Source: Allocoleopsis franciscana PCC 7113
GTDB taxonomy: Bacteria; Cyanobacteriota; Cyanobacteriia; Cyanobacteriales; Coleofasciculaceae
Reading direction: 5' to 3'
Assembly (NCBI RefSeq): GCF_000317515.1
Contig: NC_019738.1
Coordinates: 5,854,001-5,918,000 of the forward strand
DNA: 64,000 nucleotides
In this document: piece by piece, positions 55,251 to 64,000 of the stretch
Numbering within the stretch: position 1 is the first letter of the stretch
Layout: every line of letters begins with the position of its first letter
Position numbers and translations under genes: made by a program
Notes under the pieces: generated by a model
Databases searched by the model: none
Seen by the model: only the letters and a program-made list of their open reading frames with translations
What the model was told of the DNA's origin: nothing

Positions 55251-56458
55251 TGCAGCAAACTCATATCTGGTCAGAAGAAGCGGTTGAAGCCGATGGTTCC
55301 ATAACTCTCAGCATCACGATTGAGTATCCTAACGAACAACCTCGCTCTCGTTTGTGGTATAAGATTCCTGCTGAGTTCGGTTCTCTGCTGACGGATAGTT
55401 CCGATCCGTTTGTAGTAGCGATGATTCTGCCAGCAATGTTTTACGCAGCGCCATTAATCGTTCATGGCAAAGTTTCACCCTCACTCCTCCAAAATTTAGA
55501 AGAGTTTCAAGCGGCTTGGGCTTGCTGGCGTCCGAACTTTTACAAACCCATTGAAATCTCTGCCGAAGTCGAGCAAGAAGCGCAAAAGCCTCCTTCAGAA
55601 ATTGCTATTGCAGCCTTCTCTGGTGGGGTGGATAGTTGTTTTACAGCATTCCGTCATCATGCCAATCCCAGCCGGAGATTTCAGCGCAATTTACAAGCTG
55701 GTTTAATGGTTCACGGATTTGATATTCCTTTAGAAGAACAGCAGGCGTTTGACGGAGCAGCACAAAAATCAAGGGCAATTCTCAGTAGCTTGGGACTAAA
55801 ATTAATCGCGATCGCTACAAATTACCGACAGATTGAACAAAAACTAAGATGGGAGGATGCTTACGGGCCGGCAGTTGCTTCAAGTTTAATGTTGTTCCAG
55901 AATACCTATAGTATCGGTCTGATTGCTAGCGCGTTTTCTTATCACAATTTACTTTTGCCTCGCGGTTCAAATCCAGTCACTGACACGCTCCTTTCCAATA
56001 AAGCGTTTCAACTTATTCATGATGGCGCTGGCTATACTCGCCTAGAAAAAATTCGAGAAATTGGCAATTGGAAAGAAGCAAGACAAAACTTAAGAGTTTG
56101 CTGGCAAGGTAGCCAAAAAGACCGCAATTGTGGGCAATGCGAGAAATGTATTCGGACAATTCTAGGCTTTCGAGTTTTGGGTCTGGGGTTACCGGCTTGT
56201 TTTGAGCAAGATGTAACCGATAGCCAAATTTCAGGAATCCAGGGATTATCCGAAATTCAGAGGTATGACCTCGAGCTTATCTTAAAAGCTGCAAAAGATT
56301 CGATTTCTGATTCCTGGGTAACCGCACTGAAAACATGCATCGTTGGCAACCGATCTGGAGGTATAAAACCCGATAAATGGGCGATTCTGAAACAAAGGTT
56401 ACCGCCATCGCTGCTCAAGCCGTTAGGGACGTTGCGATCGCGCCTATTCTCTAAATAA
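55250..56458 (+). CDS. QueC-like PP-loop protein with zinc-binding cysteines
   Basis: This 402-residue protein begins at an ATG overlapping the previous stop. The adenylating loop is S124-G-G-V-D-S129 (AAFSGGVDSCFTAFRHH). Near the C-terminus four cysteines, C284 (VCWQG), C294, C297 and C300 (NCGQCEKCIRTI), match the zinc site of QueC (7-cyano-7-deazaguanine synthase). The protein is much longer than QueC (about 230 residues), with extra N-terminal and C-terminal parts. I infer an ATP-dependent amide- or nitrile-forming activity on an unknown substrate. No other queuosine gene is present here. Confidence 0.8.
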   Translation: MQQTHIWSEEAVEADGSITLSITIEYPNEQPRSRLWYKIPAEFGSLLTDSSDPFVVAMILPAMFYAAPLIVHGKVSPSLLQNLEEFQAAWACWRPNFYKPIEISAEVEQEAQKPPSEIAIAAFSGGVDSCFTAFRHHANPSRRFQRNLQAGLMVHGFDIPLEEQQAFDGAAQKSRAILSSLGLKLIAIATNYRQIEQKLRWEDAYGPAVASSLMLFQNTYSIGLIASAFSYHNLLLPRGSNPVTDTLLSNKAFQLIHDGAGYTRLEKIREIGNWKEARQNLRVCWQGSQKDRNCGQCEKCIRTILGFRVLGLGLPACFEQDVTDSQISGIQGLSEIQRYDLELILKAAKDSISDSWVTALKTCIVGNRSGGIKPDKWAILKQRLPPSLLKPLGTLRSRLFSK

Positions 56459-56597
56459 GTTAAAAGTACTTGCCACGGATTGACAGTGGTGCTACTTGTG
56501 AAAGGAGACAAAGCTTAATCATGCATCAGGCGAATCGCACCAGTCAAACCAGTGCGAGCGCTACTTTCGCTTGCCATTCATCAGGGGGTACCAACTT

Positions 56598-58001
56598 ATG
56601 ACTACTGAGCTAAAAAATCCCGTTAATAACGACCTATTGGCAGAACTCAATAATAAGCATTATTTAATCGTCCATAACTTTACACAAAAGCAGTTTTATT
56701 ATGACTCTATCAAACAGATGATTTTTGACGGAATTGAACAAATTGAAGGAGTTGAATGCCGCCGCTCTATTGAAAAACATGGCTTGGCTACCATGCACAA
56801 ATATTTTCCTGTAGATAAAGTTTTCTACTTAGATATATTTATTAGAAAGCATATTCACCGATTGCAGATGGAGCTAGCTTACTCATTCTGCAAAAATGAT
56901 TTGAAGGTATCTACTGAGTTTTTTATAGCGCCAGAGGCTTTAGTAGTTAAAATTTGTTATCCATTTGAGGTAGCTGTAAAATCAAAAGTTACTTACCAGC
57001 AATACGAACAATATCAAGCTCAACAATTAAAGTTATCAAAACCATTTAACCTTAAAGAATCTCTAAAAGCCGTTAAAGTCAAGACCAAAAATCTGCTCCA
57101 AAAACCTCAGACTCACGTTGGTTATCACGACCATTATCCCTATGCTGCTCATGCTTATGCTCCTCATTTAGATAGTTGGTATAGAGTTCCATTAAATGGG
57201 ATAAATCTGTGGTGGGCGATTGCGGGTGTCCAAGAAGATAATAGTATGGTTTTTTATCCGGAAGCCTTTGGAAGGTATATTCAGTATCAGCGAGATATTG
57301 CTTATATTCCTCCCGGAAATACACTGCCTAAACCACATAAATTACAGCTTCAAGATGGGAGTATTTTTGTATTTAATTCCGATTTATTACATGGAAGTCA
57401 CTTGAATATTTCAAACCTCACCAGAATTGCGCTCAGTCCCCGAGTAATTTTGCAAAAACCTACCTTTTATCCTGATTCTTCAAACCGAGAATATAGTGGC
57501 TGGCATTCCTCTAAAGATATTGGTAGAGGAGAGTTTGAAAAACTGATTAAGTTTCCTAAAAAGGAGAACTGGGGTACTCTCTATGAAGGTAGACAAAAGC
57601 CTTATGTAGAAAAACGGATATCCATTACACTAAACTCTAGCCTTTCTGAAGTAACACCGATCGCTTTGTGTCCTTCGGATACTCTTAGCGTTGGCGAAAA
57701 AATGCTAGTGAATTTCCGCCGAGAAAGTATTGTCATTCTCAGAACCATTGAAGGACTAAGAGCTGTGAGTGCGCTTTGCCCTCATCTCAAGGCTAACTTA
57801 ATTGATGGGTTTCATGATGAACAGCATATTTATTGTCCGGGACATGCCGTTACCTTTTCTTTAACCGATGGTTCATCTAAGTGCAACTTACTCAAGGTAC
57901 GGGTTTATAACGTGTATGATCACGATGGTCAAATCTTAATCGAGAAAGCCGTAAATCAATTGGATGCCCATCTCGACAAAAGCCATTGCACTGAACTCTA
58001 A
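56598..58001 (+). CDS. Fe(II)/2OG-type dioxygenase fused to a Rieske domain
   Basis: I take the ATG at 56598 because AGGGGG lies 9 bases ahead; an upstream TTG at 56571 is less likely. The 467-residue product has a phytanoyl-CoA-dioxygenase-like domain with HxD at H190-L-D192 and a distal His (H265 or H268 in LLHGSHLN). A Rieske [2Fe-2S] site follows, C394-P-H396 and C413-P-G-H416, spaced as usual. It is an oxygenase with a built-in electron carrier, possibly hydroxylating the product of the two ligases encoded ahead of it. The 139-base gap before it still allows a common operon. Confidence 0.83.
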   Translation: MTTELKNPVNNDLLAELNNKHYLIVHNFTQKQFYYDSIKQMIFDGIEQIEGVECRRSIEKHGLATMHKYFPVDKVFYLDIFIRKHIHRLQMELAYSFCKNDLKVSTEFFIAPEALVVKICYPFEVAVKSKVTYQQYEQYQAQQLKLSKPFNLKESLKAVKVKTKNLLQKPQTHVGYHDHYPYAAHAYAPHLDSWYRVPLNGINLWWAIAGVQEDNSMVFYPEAFGRYIQYQRDIAYIPPGNTLPKPHKLQLQDGSIFVFNSDLLHGSHLNISNLTRIALSPRVILQKPTFYPDSSNREYSGWHSSKDIGRGEFEKLIKFPKKENWGTLYEGRQKPYVEKRISITLNSSLSEVTPIALCPSDTLSVGEKMLVNFRRESIVILRTIEGLRAVSALCPHLKANLIDGFHDEQHIYCPGHAVTFSLTDGSSKCNLLKVRVYNVYDHDGQILIEKAVNQLDAHLDKSHCTEL

Positions 58002-58334
58002 CTTGGAGAGTTAATAGGAAAATTTGGTGAACGACTCTTATCAATAAGCTTGCTGATATCGCTAGACGGCCTTACATCAGTCAAGAGCGAATAGAATAGA
58101 CGCGATCGCACACTAGCGCAATGGAAGGTTCAAGCTGTACGTTGCTAAACAAACTCTCCTGTTCTTGACAAGGACTGAAGGCAGACAAGGCTTGGAAAAC
58201 CAGCACAGGAACGCGAAATTCCCGGATCAGGTAGGGAAATCCGAATCACTCTTAGGGGGTAATCCGAGGAACAAAACCCCCTGCGATCGCACAAAATCAC
58301 ACTTGAAGACCTTTTAAATCACTAAACTACACCT
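58002..58334. other. 333-bp region upstream of htpG
   Basis: No gene is apparent. HIP1 sites occur near 58103 and 58283. The region should contain the htpG promoter; I see no CIRCE-type inverted repeat. Confidence 0.4.
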
Positions 58335-60362
58335 ATGACGATCCTAGAACAGGGCAATATCACTATTCATACAGAAAATATCTTTCCCATTATCAAGAAG
58401 TCGCTCTACACCGACCACGAAATCTTCTTGCGGGAACTGATCTCTAATTCCGTCGATGCCATCCAAAAGTTGAAAATGGTCTCCTACGCCGGCGAAGTTG
58501 ACGGTGAGTTGGAAGAACCAGAAATTGTTATCACCATTGATAAAGACAACAAAACCCTATCCATCTCTGATAATGGGATTGGCATGACCGCCGATGAGGT
58601 GAAAAAATACATTAACCAAGTCGCCTTTTCCAGTGCCGAGGAATTTATCCAGAAATATCAAAAAGACGCTGATCAACAGATTATCGGTCACTTCGGTTTA
58701 GGCTTCTACTCCTCCTTCATGGTGGCGAAGAAGGTGGAAATTGATACCCTCTCCTATAGAGCAGGAGCGCAGGCGGTACACTGGTCTTGTGACGGTTCCC
58801 CAGCTTTTGAGTTAACCGATTCCACCCGTACCCAGCGCGGGACGACTGTAACTCTGACCCTGCAAGACGAGGAACAGGAATACATTGAAGCGATGCGGAT
58901 TAAGCAGTTGGTGAAAGCCTACTGTGATTTTATGCCCGTGTCGATCAAGCTCGATGGCGAACAAATTAACAAGCAGCGGGCACTTTGGAAGGAATCACCG
59001 CAAAGCCTGACCACAGAAGATTATTTAGAGTTCTATCGTTATCTTTACCCTTTCCAAGAAGACCCGCTACTGTGGGTGCATCTGAACACAGACTATCCTT
59101 TCCTGCTTAACGGCATTCTCTACTTCCCCAAACTCAAGCCCGATGTGGATGTGACAAAGGGTAACATCAAGCTGTTCTGCAATCAGGTGTTTGTCAGTGA
59201 CCACTGCGAAGAAGTCATTCCCAAATTTTTGATGCCGTTGCGGGGGGTGATTGATAGTCCGGATATTCCCTTAAACGTTTCCCGTAGCGCCCTGACTAAT
59301 GATCGCACCGTGCGGCGCATTGCGGACTTCATTGCCAAAAAAGTCGGCGATCGCTTAAAGTCTCTCTACAATGAAGGGCGCGACGAATACATTCGCTGTT
59401 GGCAAGATGTCGGCACCTTCGTCAAATTTGGCTCTCTCAACGACGATAAGTTCAAGAAGCAAGTCGAAGACATCATTATTTATCGCACCACCCATGAGGC
59501 AGGGGAGCAAGGGAGCAAGGGAACAGGGGAGCAAGCCAGCAACCCAGAAACTCCGACCGTTGAGGTGCAATCCCAAGAAGGCGATGCTTGGCAAGAGGTC
59601 ACTCCTAGCAATACAGAAGACAATCCCAAATCCAACACCCAAAAATCCACATCGAACTACACTACCCTCAAGGAGTATCTAGAGCGCAACAAGGAACACC
59701 ACGAAAACCGTGTTTTCTACTGCAACGATGAAGCGTCCCAAGCCACTTATGTAGAATTACACAAAAATCAAGGTTTGGAAGTCCTGTTTATGGACTCCTT
59801 CATCGACCCTCACTTCATCAGCTTTTTAGAGCGCGAGTATTCGGATGTCAAGTTCTCGCGGGTAGACTCTGACTTAGATCAAACCCTGATTGATCAGGAT
59901 AAAGAGAAAGAGATTGTTGACCCCAAAACTAACAAAACCCGCAGCGAAGTGATCAAAGAGCTGTTTGAGAAATCACTCAATAAGCCAAAAGTCAACATCA
60001 AAACTCAAGCACTGAAGTCTGATGACGCCCAAGGAACACCACCCGCAATGGTGTTGTTACCGGAGGCGATGCGGCGTCTGCGGGAGATGACAGCGCTGCT
60101 TCAGCAGCAAAATGCCGAGTTCCCCGAAGAGCATGTGTTAATCGTGAATACCTCTCACCCACTGATTGAGAATCTTTATGAGCTGAGTCAGGGAAGTATC
60201 GTTCAAAGTAGTGGTCAGTCGCCTTCCGGGGAGTTGGCGAATCTGATTTGTCAGCATGTCTATGACTTAGCCTTGATGGCTCAGAAAGGGTTCGATGCTG
60301 AAGGGATGAAGTCGTTTGTTGAGCGTTCTAACCAGGTACTTACCCGCTTGACGCAACGTTAA
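58335..60362 (+). CDS. htpG: Molecular chaperone HtpG (Hsp90)
   Basis: This 675-residue chaperone begins MTILEQGNITIHTENIFPII and has the GHKL ATPase motifs LRELISNSVDAIQKL, ISDNGIGMTADEV and GHFGLGFYSSFMVAKKV. It then shows RGVIDSPDIPLNVSRSALTN. An unusual linker at about residues 388-437 (EAGEQGSKGTGEQASNPETP and on to a Ser/Thr/Asn-rich stretch) is encoded by a short repetitive run of GGGAGCAAG units. Such a linker is not part of E. coli HtpG and lies at the middle-to-C-terminal domain junction. Otherwise the protein is intact. Confidence 0.95.
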   Translation: MTILEQGNITIHTENIFPIIKKSLYTDHEIFLRELISNSVDAIQKLKMVSYAGEVDGELEEPEIVITIDKDNKTLSISDNGIGMTADEVKKYINQVAFSSAEEFIQKYQKDADQQIIGHFGLGFYSSFMVAKKVEIDTLSYRAGAQAVHWSCDGSPAFELTDSTRTQRGTTVTLTLQDEEQEYIEAMRIKQLVKAYCDFMPVSIKLDGEQINKQRALWKESPQSLTTEDYLEFYRYLYPFQEDPLLWVHLNTDYPFLLNGILYFPKLKPDVDVTKGNIKLFCNQVFVSDHCEEVIPKFLMPLRGVIDSPDIPLNVSRSALTNDRTVRRIADFIAKKVGDRLKSLYNEGRDEYIRCWQDVGTFVKFGSLNDDKFKKQVEDIIIYRTTHEAGEQGSKGTGEQASNPETPTVEVQSQEGDAWQEVTPSNTEDNPKSNTQKSTSNYTTLKEYLERNKEHHENRVFYCNDEASQATYVELHKNQGLEVLFMDSFIDPHFISFLEREYSDVKFSRVDSDLDQTLIDQDKEKEIVDPKTNKTRSEVIKELFEKSLNKPKVNIKTQALKSDDAQGTPPAMVLLPEAMRRLREMTALLQQQNAEFPEEHVLIVNTSHPLIENLYELSQGSIVQSSGQSPSGELANLICQHVYDLALMAQKGFDAEGMKSFVERSNQVLTRLTQR

Positions 60363-60403
60363 GCAGAGTGACAGTCCCCGTCAAATCCAAAGCGCAGAAT
60401 CCT

Positions 60404-60441
60404 CTGACTTCTCCCCCCTTTTCAAGGGGGGTGAGGGGGGA
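60404..60441. repeat. G/C-run dispersed repeat after htpG
   Basis: CTCCCCCCTTTTCAAGGGGGG, followed by TGAGGGGGG, is the same core as the MITE at 11057-11157, lacking the ends. It lies in the intergenic gap between htpG and rpmB and may also act as a hairpin terminator. Confidence 0.7.
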
Positions 60442-60539
60442 TCTCCCGTGTTGAACTTCATGCTTTTGAGCCGTATCGCCCCCTGTCCTCACTCCCTCAA
60501 AGATATGATGGATGACGGACTACTATCTGGAGATTAACT

Positions 60540-60776
60540 ATGGGACGCAAATGTCAGCTGACTGGGAAAACGGCAAACAATGCTTTTGCCATCTCTCACT
60601 CTCACCGCCGTACCAAGAAGGTACAGGAAGCTAACTTACAGTGGAAGCGCATTTGGTGGCCCCAAGGTAACCGCTGGGTTAGACTACGGCTTTCGACTAA
60701 GGCAATCAAAACCTTAGACAAGCTAGGTTTGCAAGCAATGGCGAAGCAAGCTGGGATTGACCTGAATCGCTTGTAA
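60540..60776 (+). CDS. rpmB: 50S ribosomal protein L28
   Basis: This 78-residue protein begins [20 protein letters not shown], continues [19 protein letters not shown] and ends [17 protein letters not shown]. These are the usual L28 motifs, including the conserved basic SHRRTKK segment that binds 23S rRNA. The length is normal for cyanobacterial L28. It is in the same direction as htpG, 177 bases downstream, and is not in a ribosomal operon here. Confidence 0.97.
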   Translation: MGRKCQLTGKTANNAFAISHSHRRTKKVQEANLQWKRIWWPQGNRWVRLRLSTKAIKTLDKLGLQAMAKQAGIDLNRL

Positions 60777-60837
60777 GATGTTGTGATCGGCAAGCCTCGG
60801 CGGTCTTCGCAAGAGTGCGATCGCATGACCATCAATT

Positions 60838-60868
60838 TGTAGGGGCATGGCATACCGTGCCCCTACAG
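60838..60868. repeat. TGTAGGGGCATGGCATACC hairpin repeat
   Basis: GTAGGGGCATGG and its near complement CCGTGCCCCTAC around ATA form a hairpin with arms of about 10 bp. It is related to the fragment at 205-235. Confidence 0.65.
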
Positions 60869-61428
60869 AATTTCCTGGGATCTGGAATTGGGTTTGATCA
60901 GCTAACGTGCATTGAAATTGCATCTTCTGAAAACAGGCTAAAAGCGCTCAATTCAGCTCCCCGACTCCCCAACTCCCCAGCTCCTCAGCTCCCCCGCTCC
61001 CCCCTTCTCCCACTTATTTTTCTTTGGGGTGATAAGTTTTTCCAAACAAGTGGGTAGGATAAGTCCAGTTAGCCTATCGCAAACTGGTCGTTAAGCTGTG
61101 TCCGATTCTATTACTACTTTTAAAATCATTTGTCAACCCTAAGCGGGTCTAAAAATATCCGCTTTTGGAGACATAGACCGATAGAGTATACCTGGCTCCA
61201 AATCATTTGGAGAAGGATTAATCACAAAAGGGAATCAGTCTTGCCGACTGAGTTTCTGATTTCTGCTTAATAACACAGCTAAGGATGGCGATCACCACAG
61301 TATATCGTTTAGCGATTACTGTAGGAAATAGGGGTGTGAGCCATTTGCCAACTCAGCGCCAATCAGCTTAACGCCAGGGTGCTGCTATTAAACTCCAGAA
61401 CTATTCAACGCTTGACAGGAAAGTCACC
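60869..61428. other. 560-bp region with heptamer repeats upstream of hpsA
   Basis: At 60956-61011 ACTCCCC, GCTCCCC and GCTCCTC units repeat with a 7-to-9-base spacing, a cyanobacterial STRR-like run. Small frames here (60815-61057) are only repeat translation. The remaining 370 bases form a long leader before hpsA; no riboswitch was recognised. Confidence 0.5.
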
Positions 61429-64000
61429 ATGTCAACTCGCAAAAAGCCAACAAATTTTGTCCAGCGTCTCCTGAAAAGGGTTTGGCGATCCTTTAATGTT
61501 CTCTTCAAGGCACTGCTCAATGGGGTTTTGCGGGGTTTAAGGGTAAACAAACGCCGCTCACGCCAAACTCAAGCGGGTTTTGTGCTACCTACGGTGGTGA
61601 TGGTGGTGCTAGTGGTGGCGCTGCTCACGACGGCGATCGTGATTCGGTCATTTGATCGGGCTAAAAACGCCAGTAACTTCCGCGTGGATCAAGCGGTTCT
61701 GAATGCAGCAACACCTGCCATTGATAGAGCTAAGGCCAAAATAGAGCGCTTGTTATCACCGGATGAAAACCGACTGGCAGGAAGCCCTCCCGGCGAAGGA
61801 AAATCAATCGCCGATAATGGGACAATCTCTTATGTCCTAAGTCAACCTCAATATACATTTGGGGATGAGACGCAGCTCAAGCTGGTCTATAACAATCCAA
61901 ATGCCGAGCCTCCAGATGATCCAGCCAAACAAACCCTAGAAACAGTTTGGAAGTTTCCGGTCGATACGGATAATAACGGAAAGTACGACACATTTACCCT
62001 GTACGGGATTTATTTCCGCAATCCCCCAGTCGAGACCAATGGTACTCCCAAAAGAGCACGCACCCCGGTAGAAGCGAGAGCACTCCCACAGGCGACTGGA
62101 ACGGGTGGTACTTGCGCTGCCAATAGTGGGGGTGCAGCGAGTGGCACAAGTGGTTGGTATGACACTGATGGTCAGTTGAAAAAAGCCTTTTTTGTCTATG
62201 TTGCTAATGTGCCTATTGCTCAAGCCGACATTAATCTAATCCCGGCAGCAGGACAAACCAAGTATGAACCTTATAAAGGGAATAAAGGCTTCTCTGCCTT
62301 AGAAATGCAGGAAGACCAGGCGAGAATTTCCCTGGATAACAATGCGGTGTGGTACGACGATGACTTGGTGATATCCAACGTTCCAACCTTTAGGGTGAAT
62401 GGTCGGATACATACCAACAGCAACTTGATGACAGTTAACCCATCGAATGCAATTATTTTCTACCAAGTCAGTGCTCTTGCCTCATGCTATTACACCAAAG
62501 AAAACGGTTTAATAACTGTAGGAGGTAACGTGCTTGCTGGCGATATCGCCAGTAGTACGAATAGTACTAATGAACAAGTTAACGTTCATCTGTATCAGGG
62601 GGAAGATGGTCCAAATCCCAATACAAATCCCGCCTTCATTGATGACTCACCTGCAAACGCAACTACTACCACGATTCCGAAAGAAGCAGCCTCTAATAGT
62701 GGAGCTTATGATAAGCGGTTAAATCTGTTAGTCCAAGGTGCGTTGTATTTGTACGACCAGAGCTACACAGAGGTAAATGACACCAATGTCAATGCTTTCG
62801 GTCGCTTCCCTCCTGAGGTGAGAAGCGATTTCAGTAGTAAATATGACACTACCAGTCCGGCATCCGGGAGAAGTATCTTAACTCAGGTTTTAACCTCCTA
62901 CTTTGCGAAGCGTATTCGTCGAGTCTCCTATAAAGAAGTGCCGTTTGGAGGCAATCCCTACGTTCCGTTGGCGGCTACTACAAAACCTGCGGATGCTAAC
63001 AGCTTTTTAACCAACCCGATAGACCCGCCAGTGCAGTGGATGTCTCAGATCCCTCCACTTCCACCTGACGCGAACGTGCCTCCGGTTCTTTCTAATTTAC
63101 CGACAAGCAATCCCCAGGAAGAGGAGGAACAGGAAATAGGCGATCGCATCTCAGTGGGAAATGCACTACCCACGGAGTGGTTGAAGTCAGCGCCACCCAC
63201 CGCCACCTATGCCAAGGAAGGAGAACCACAGGACATTACGGGCGCTACTGGACAGGGACCGACAAAGCGCGAGAGCCAAGTTCAACAGCTCGATGACTTA
63301 GGCGACACCTCTCGCGGCGGGTTCTGGGAAGAAGCCGCAGCCTACAGTGGTAACGCCGCGAAAAATTATCAAGAACTGGCTGGTGGCTTACGGATAGTCA
63401 CAGGAGCTGGGATTTATATTGACGGCGAGGCGATGAGCAATGGGGTAGGGACTGGTAAGCGTGGGGTGAATTCCTTCTTGCCAGCACCACCCACAGTGGC
63501 TCAACTCAAACAGATAGCAGCAAGCGATACAAACGGTGTCAAGCTCCCACCGGAAATTCAGAACGCAACTGCTCCAACTAATTTAGTGGTATGGCCGGAC
63601 ACGATGCCCATGTTCAGGTGGGATAAACAGCCCACTAACAACACAGGTCTTTATGATTGGGCGGCCGGAGAAGTTAAACGAGGCGATCTGCAAATGAGAG
63701 CTACAGTGGTTTACCACCATGCCAAGCATCAAGGAACTGACCAAGAACCTATTGCTTGTGTCGCCACTTTTTACGACCCGACTAACGCGGACACCGCACA
63801 GAACGCGATTATATTCGGTGCCGACAAGCAATTGCCTGACCTAAAGACCACACAATATGGGACATCTGTCAATGGAATCACCTTTGACGCATCCACTCTA
63901 AAGGGCTTAAGAGCAGGATCGAATAATGATGTCCTCAAAAGACAGGCGAATATGATCTTCCCCAACGGGCGGTGGGTGAACAAACCGCTCAAAGATGCTC
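61429..64000 (+). CDS. hpsA: HpsA-like hormogonium polysaccharide protein, 5' part
   Basis: An open frame from the ATG at 61429 continues to the right edge without a stop, giving at least 857 residues. The N-terminus is basic (MSTRKKPTNFVQRLLKRVWR) and leads to a pilin-like segment, QTQAGFVLPTVVMVVLVVAL, then TTAIVIRSFDRAKNASNFRV and DQAVLNAATPAIDRAKAK. These are, as I recall, signature stretches of HpsA, a protein required for hormogonium polysaccharide and gliding in Nostoc. The rest is Pro/Thr/Asn-rich and probably secreted. The prepilin-like GF-type segment implies handling by the type IV pilus system. Downstream hps genes are outside the window. Confidence 0.88.
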   Translation, partial: MSTRKKPTNFVQRLLKRVWRSFNVLFKALLNGVLRGLRVNKRRSRQTQAGFVLPTVVMVVLVVALLTTAIVIRSFDRAKNASNFRVDQAVLNAATPAIDRAKAKIERLLSPDENRLAGSPPGEGKSIADNGTISYVLSQPQYTFGDETQLKLVYNNPNAEPPDDPAKQTLETVWKFPVDTDNNGKYDTFTLYGIYFRNPPVETNGTPKRARTPVEARALPQATGTGGTCAANSGGAASGTSGWYDTDGQLKKAFFVYVANVPIAQADINLIPAAGQTKYEPYKGNKGFSALEMQEDQARISLDNNAVWYDDDLVISNVPTFRVNGRIHTNSNLMTVNPSNAIIFYQVSALASCYYTKENGLITVGGNVLAGDIASSTNSTNEQVNVHLYQGEDGPNPNTNPAFIDDSPANATTTTIPKEAASNSGAYDKRLNLLVQGALYLYDQSYTEVNDTNVNAFGRFPPEVRSDFSSKYDTTSPASGRSILTQVLTSYFAKRIRRVSYKEVPFGGNPYVPLAATTKPADANSFLTNPIDPPVQWMSQIPPLPPDANVPPVLSNLPTSNPQEEEEQEIGDRISVGNALPTEWLKSAPPTATYAKEGEPQDITGATGQGPTKRESQVQQLDDLGDTSRGGFWEEAAAYSGNAAKNYQELAGGLRIVTGAGIYIDGEAMSNGVGTGKRGVNSFLPAPPTVAQLKQIAASDTNGVKLPPEIQNATAPTNLVVWPDTMPMFRWDKQPTNNTGLYDWAAGEVKRGDLQMRATVVYHHAKHQGTDQEPIACVATFYDPTNADTAQNAIIFGADKQLPDLKTTQYGTSVNGITFDASTLKGLRAGSNNDVLKRQANMIFPNGRWVNKPLKDA

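Noticed and set aside
60815-61057. 80-codon frame with repeated Pro/Leu/Ser units
   Set aside because: It is a translation of the heptamer repeat run and carries no independent evidence of coding.

Overview
The window is chromosomal DNA from a cyanobacterium. It carries apcD (allophycocyanin alpha-B), chlM (Mg-protoporphyrin methyltransferase), an NADPH-thioredoxin reductase/thioredoxin fusion, a cyanobacterial-type IspH and many copies of the HIP1 octamer GCGATCGC. The hpsA-like gene at the right edge, a type IV pilin and a block of glycosyltransferases suggest a filamentous, gliding or hormogonium-forming species. That lifestyle is inferred; the phylum is secure.

Layout. 1-9.2 kb: housekeeping and envelope genes (ispH, an SGNH hydrolase, an ammonium transporter, an SLH protein, purE, nagA). 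9.2-15.4 kb: an insertion-scarred stretch. A 1,671-bp IS5/IS1182-like element with 6-bp target repeats lies just upstream of an M50 site-2 protease gene, which is itself split by a 101-bp MITE. A 1,772-bp ISKra4-like element with 8-bp target repeats splits one of two tandem paralogues after chlM. 15.4-19.8 kb: accessory small genes (DUF423, SMI1/KNR4, Uma2, a DUF4160/DUF2442 pair, an HTH regulator with a 17-bp-arm operator-like palindrome, and a translationally coupled trio of unknown genes). 19.8-27.9 kb: asnS, NUDIX, a RsbW-like kinase, rlmD, apcD and conserved cyanobacterial membrane or TPR proteins. 28-41.2 kb: a surface-glycan block (a 1,228-aa multidomain glycosyltransferase, a DxD glycosyltransferase sharing its C-terminal module, an SPINDLY/OGT-like GT41 enzyme, a pilin, a methyltransferase, a GT-B-like protein and a GT2-TPR enzyme), interrupted by the ntrC-type reductase. 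41.2-53.2 kb: a DppC-type permease, a ROK kinase next to the ruins of an FGGY kinase, a hybrid histidine kinase with AhpD-like and LOV domains, a very large TPR-CHAT protein, a tandem-repeat protein and pyrG. 53.4-58 kb: a compact trio (asparagine-synthetase-like, QueC-like PP-loop, and a dioxygenase/Rieske fusion) that looks like an uncharacterised biosynthetic operon. 58.3-64 kb: htpG, rpmB and the 5' part of hpsA.

The most unusual items are the 53.4-58.0 kb trio, the AhpD-LOV kinase, the unnamed C-terminal module shared by two adjacent glycosyltransferases, the three molecularly readable insertions with exact target duplications, and a family of G/C-run repeats that has also been domesticated as coding sequence inside nagA and the CHAT gene. 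No rRNA, tRNA or CRISPR array was recognised. All assignments come from reading the sequence and recalled family motifs; no database search was run.
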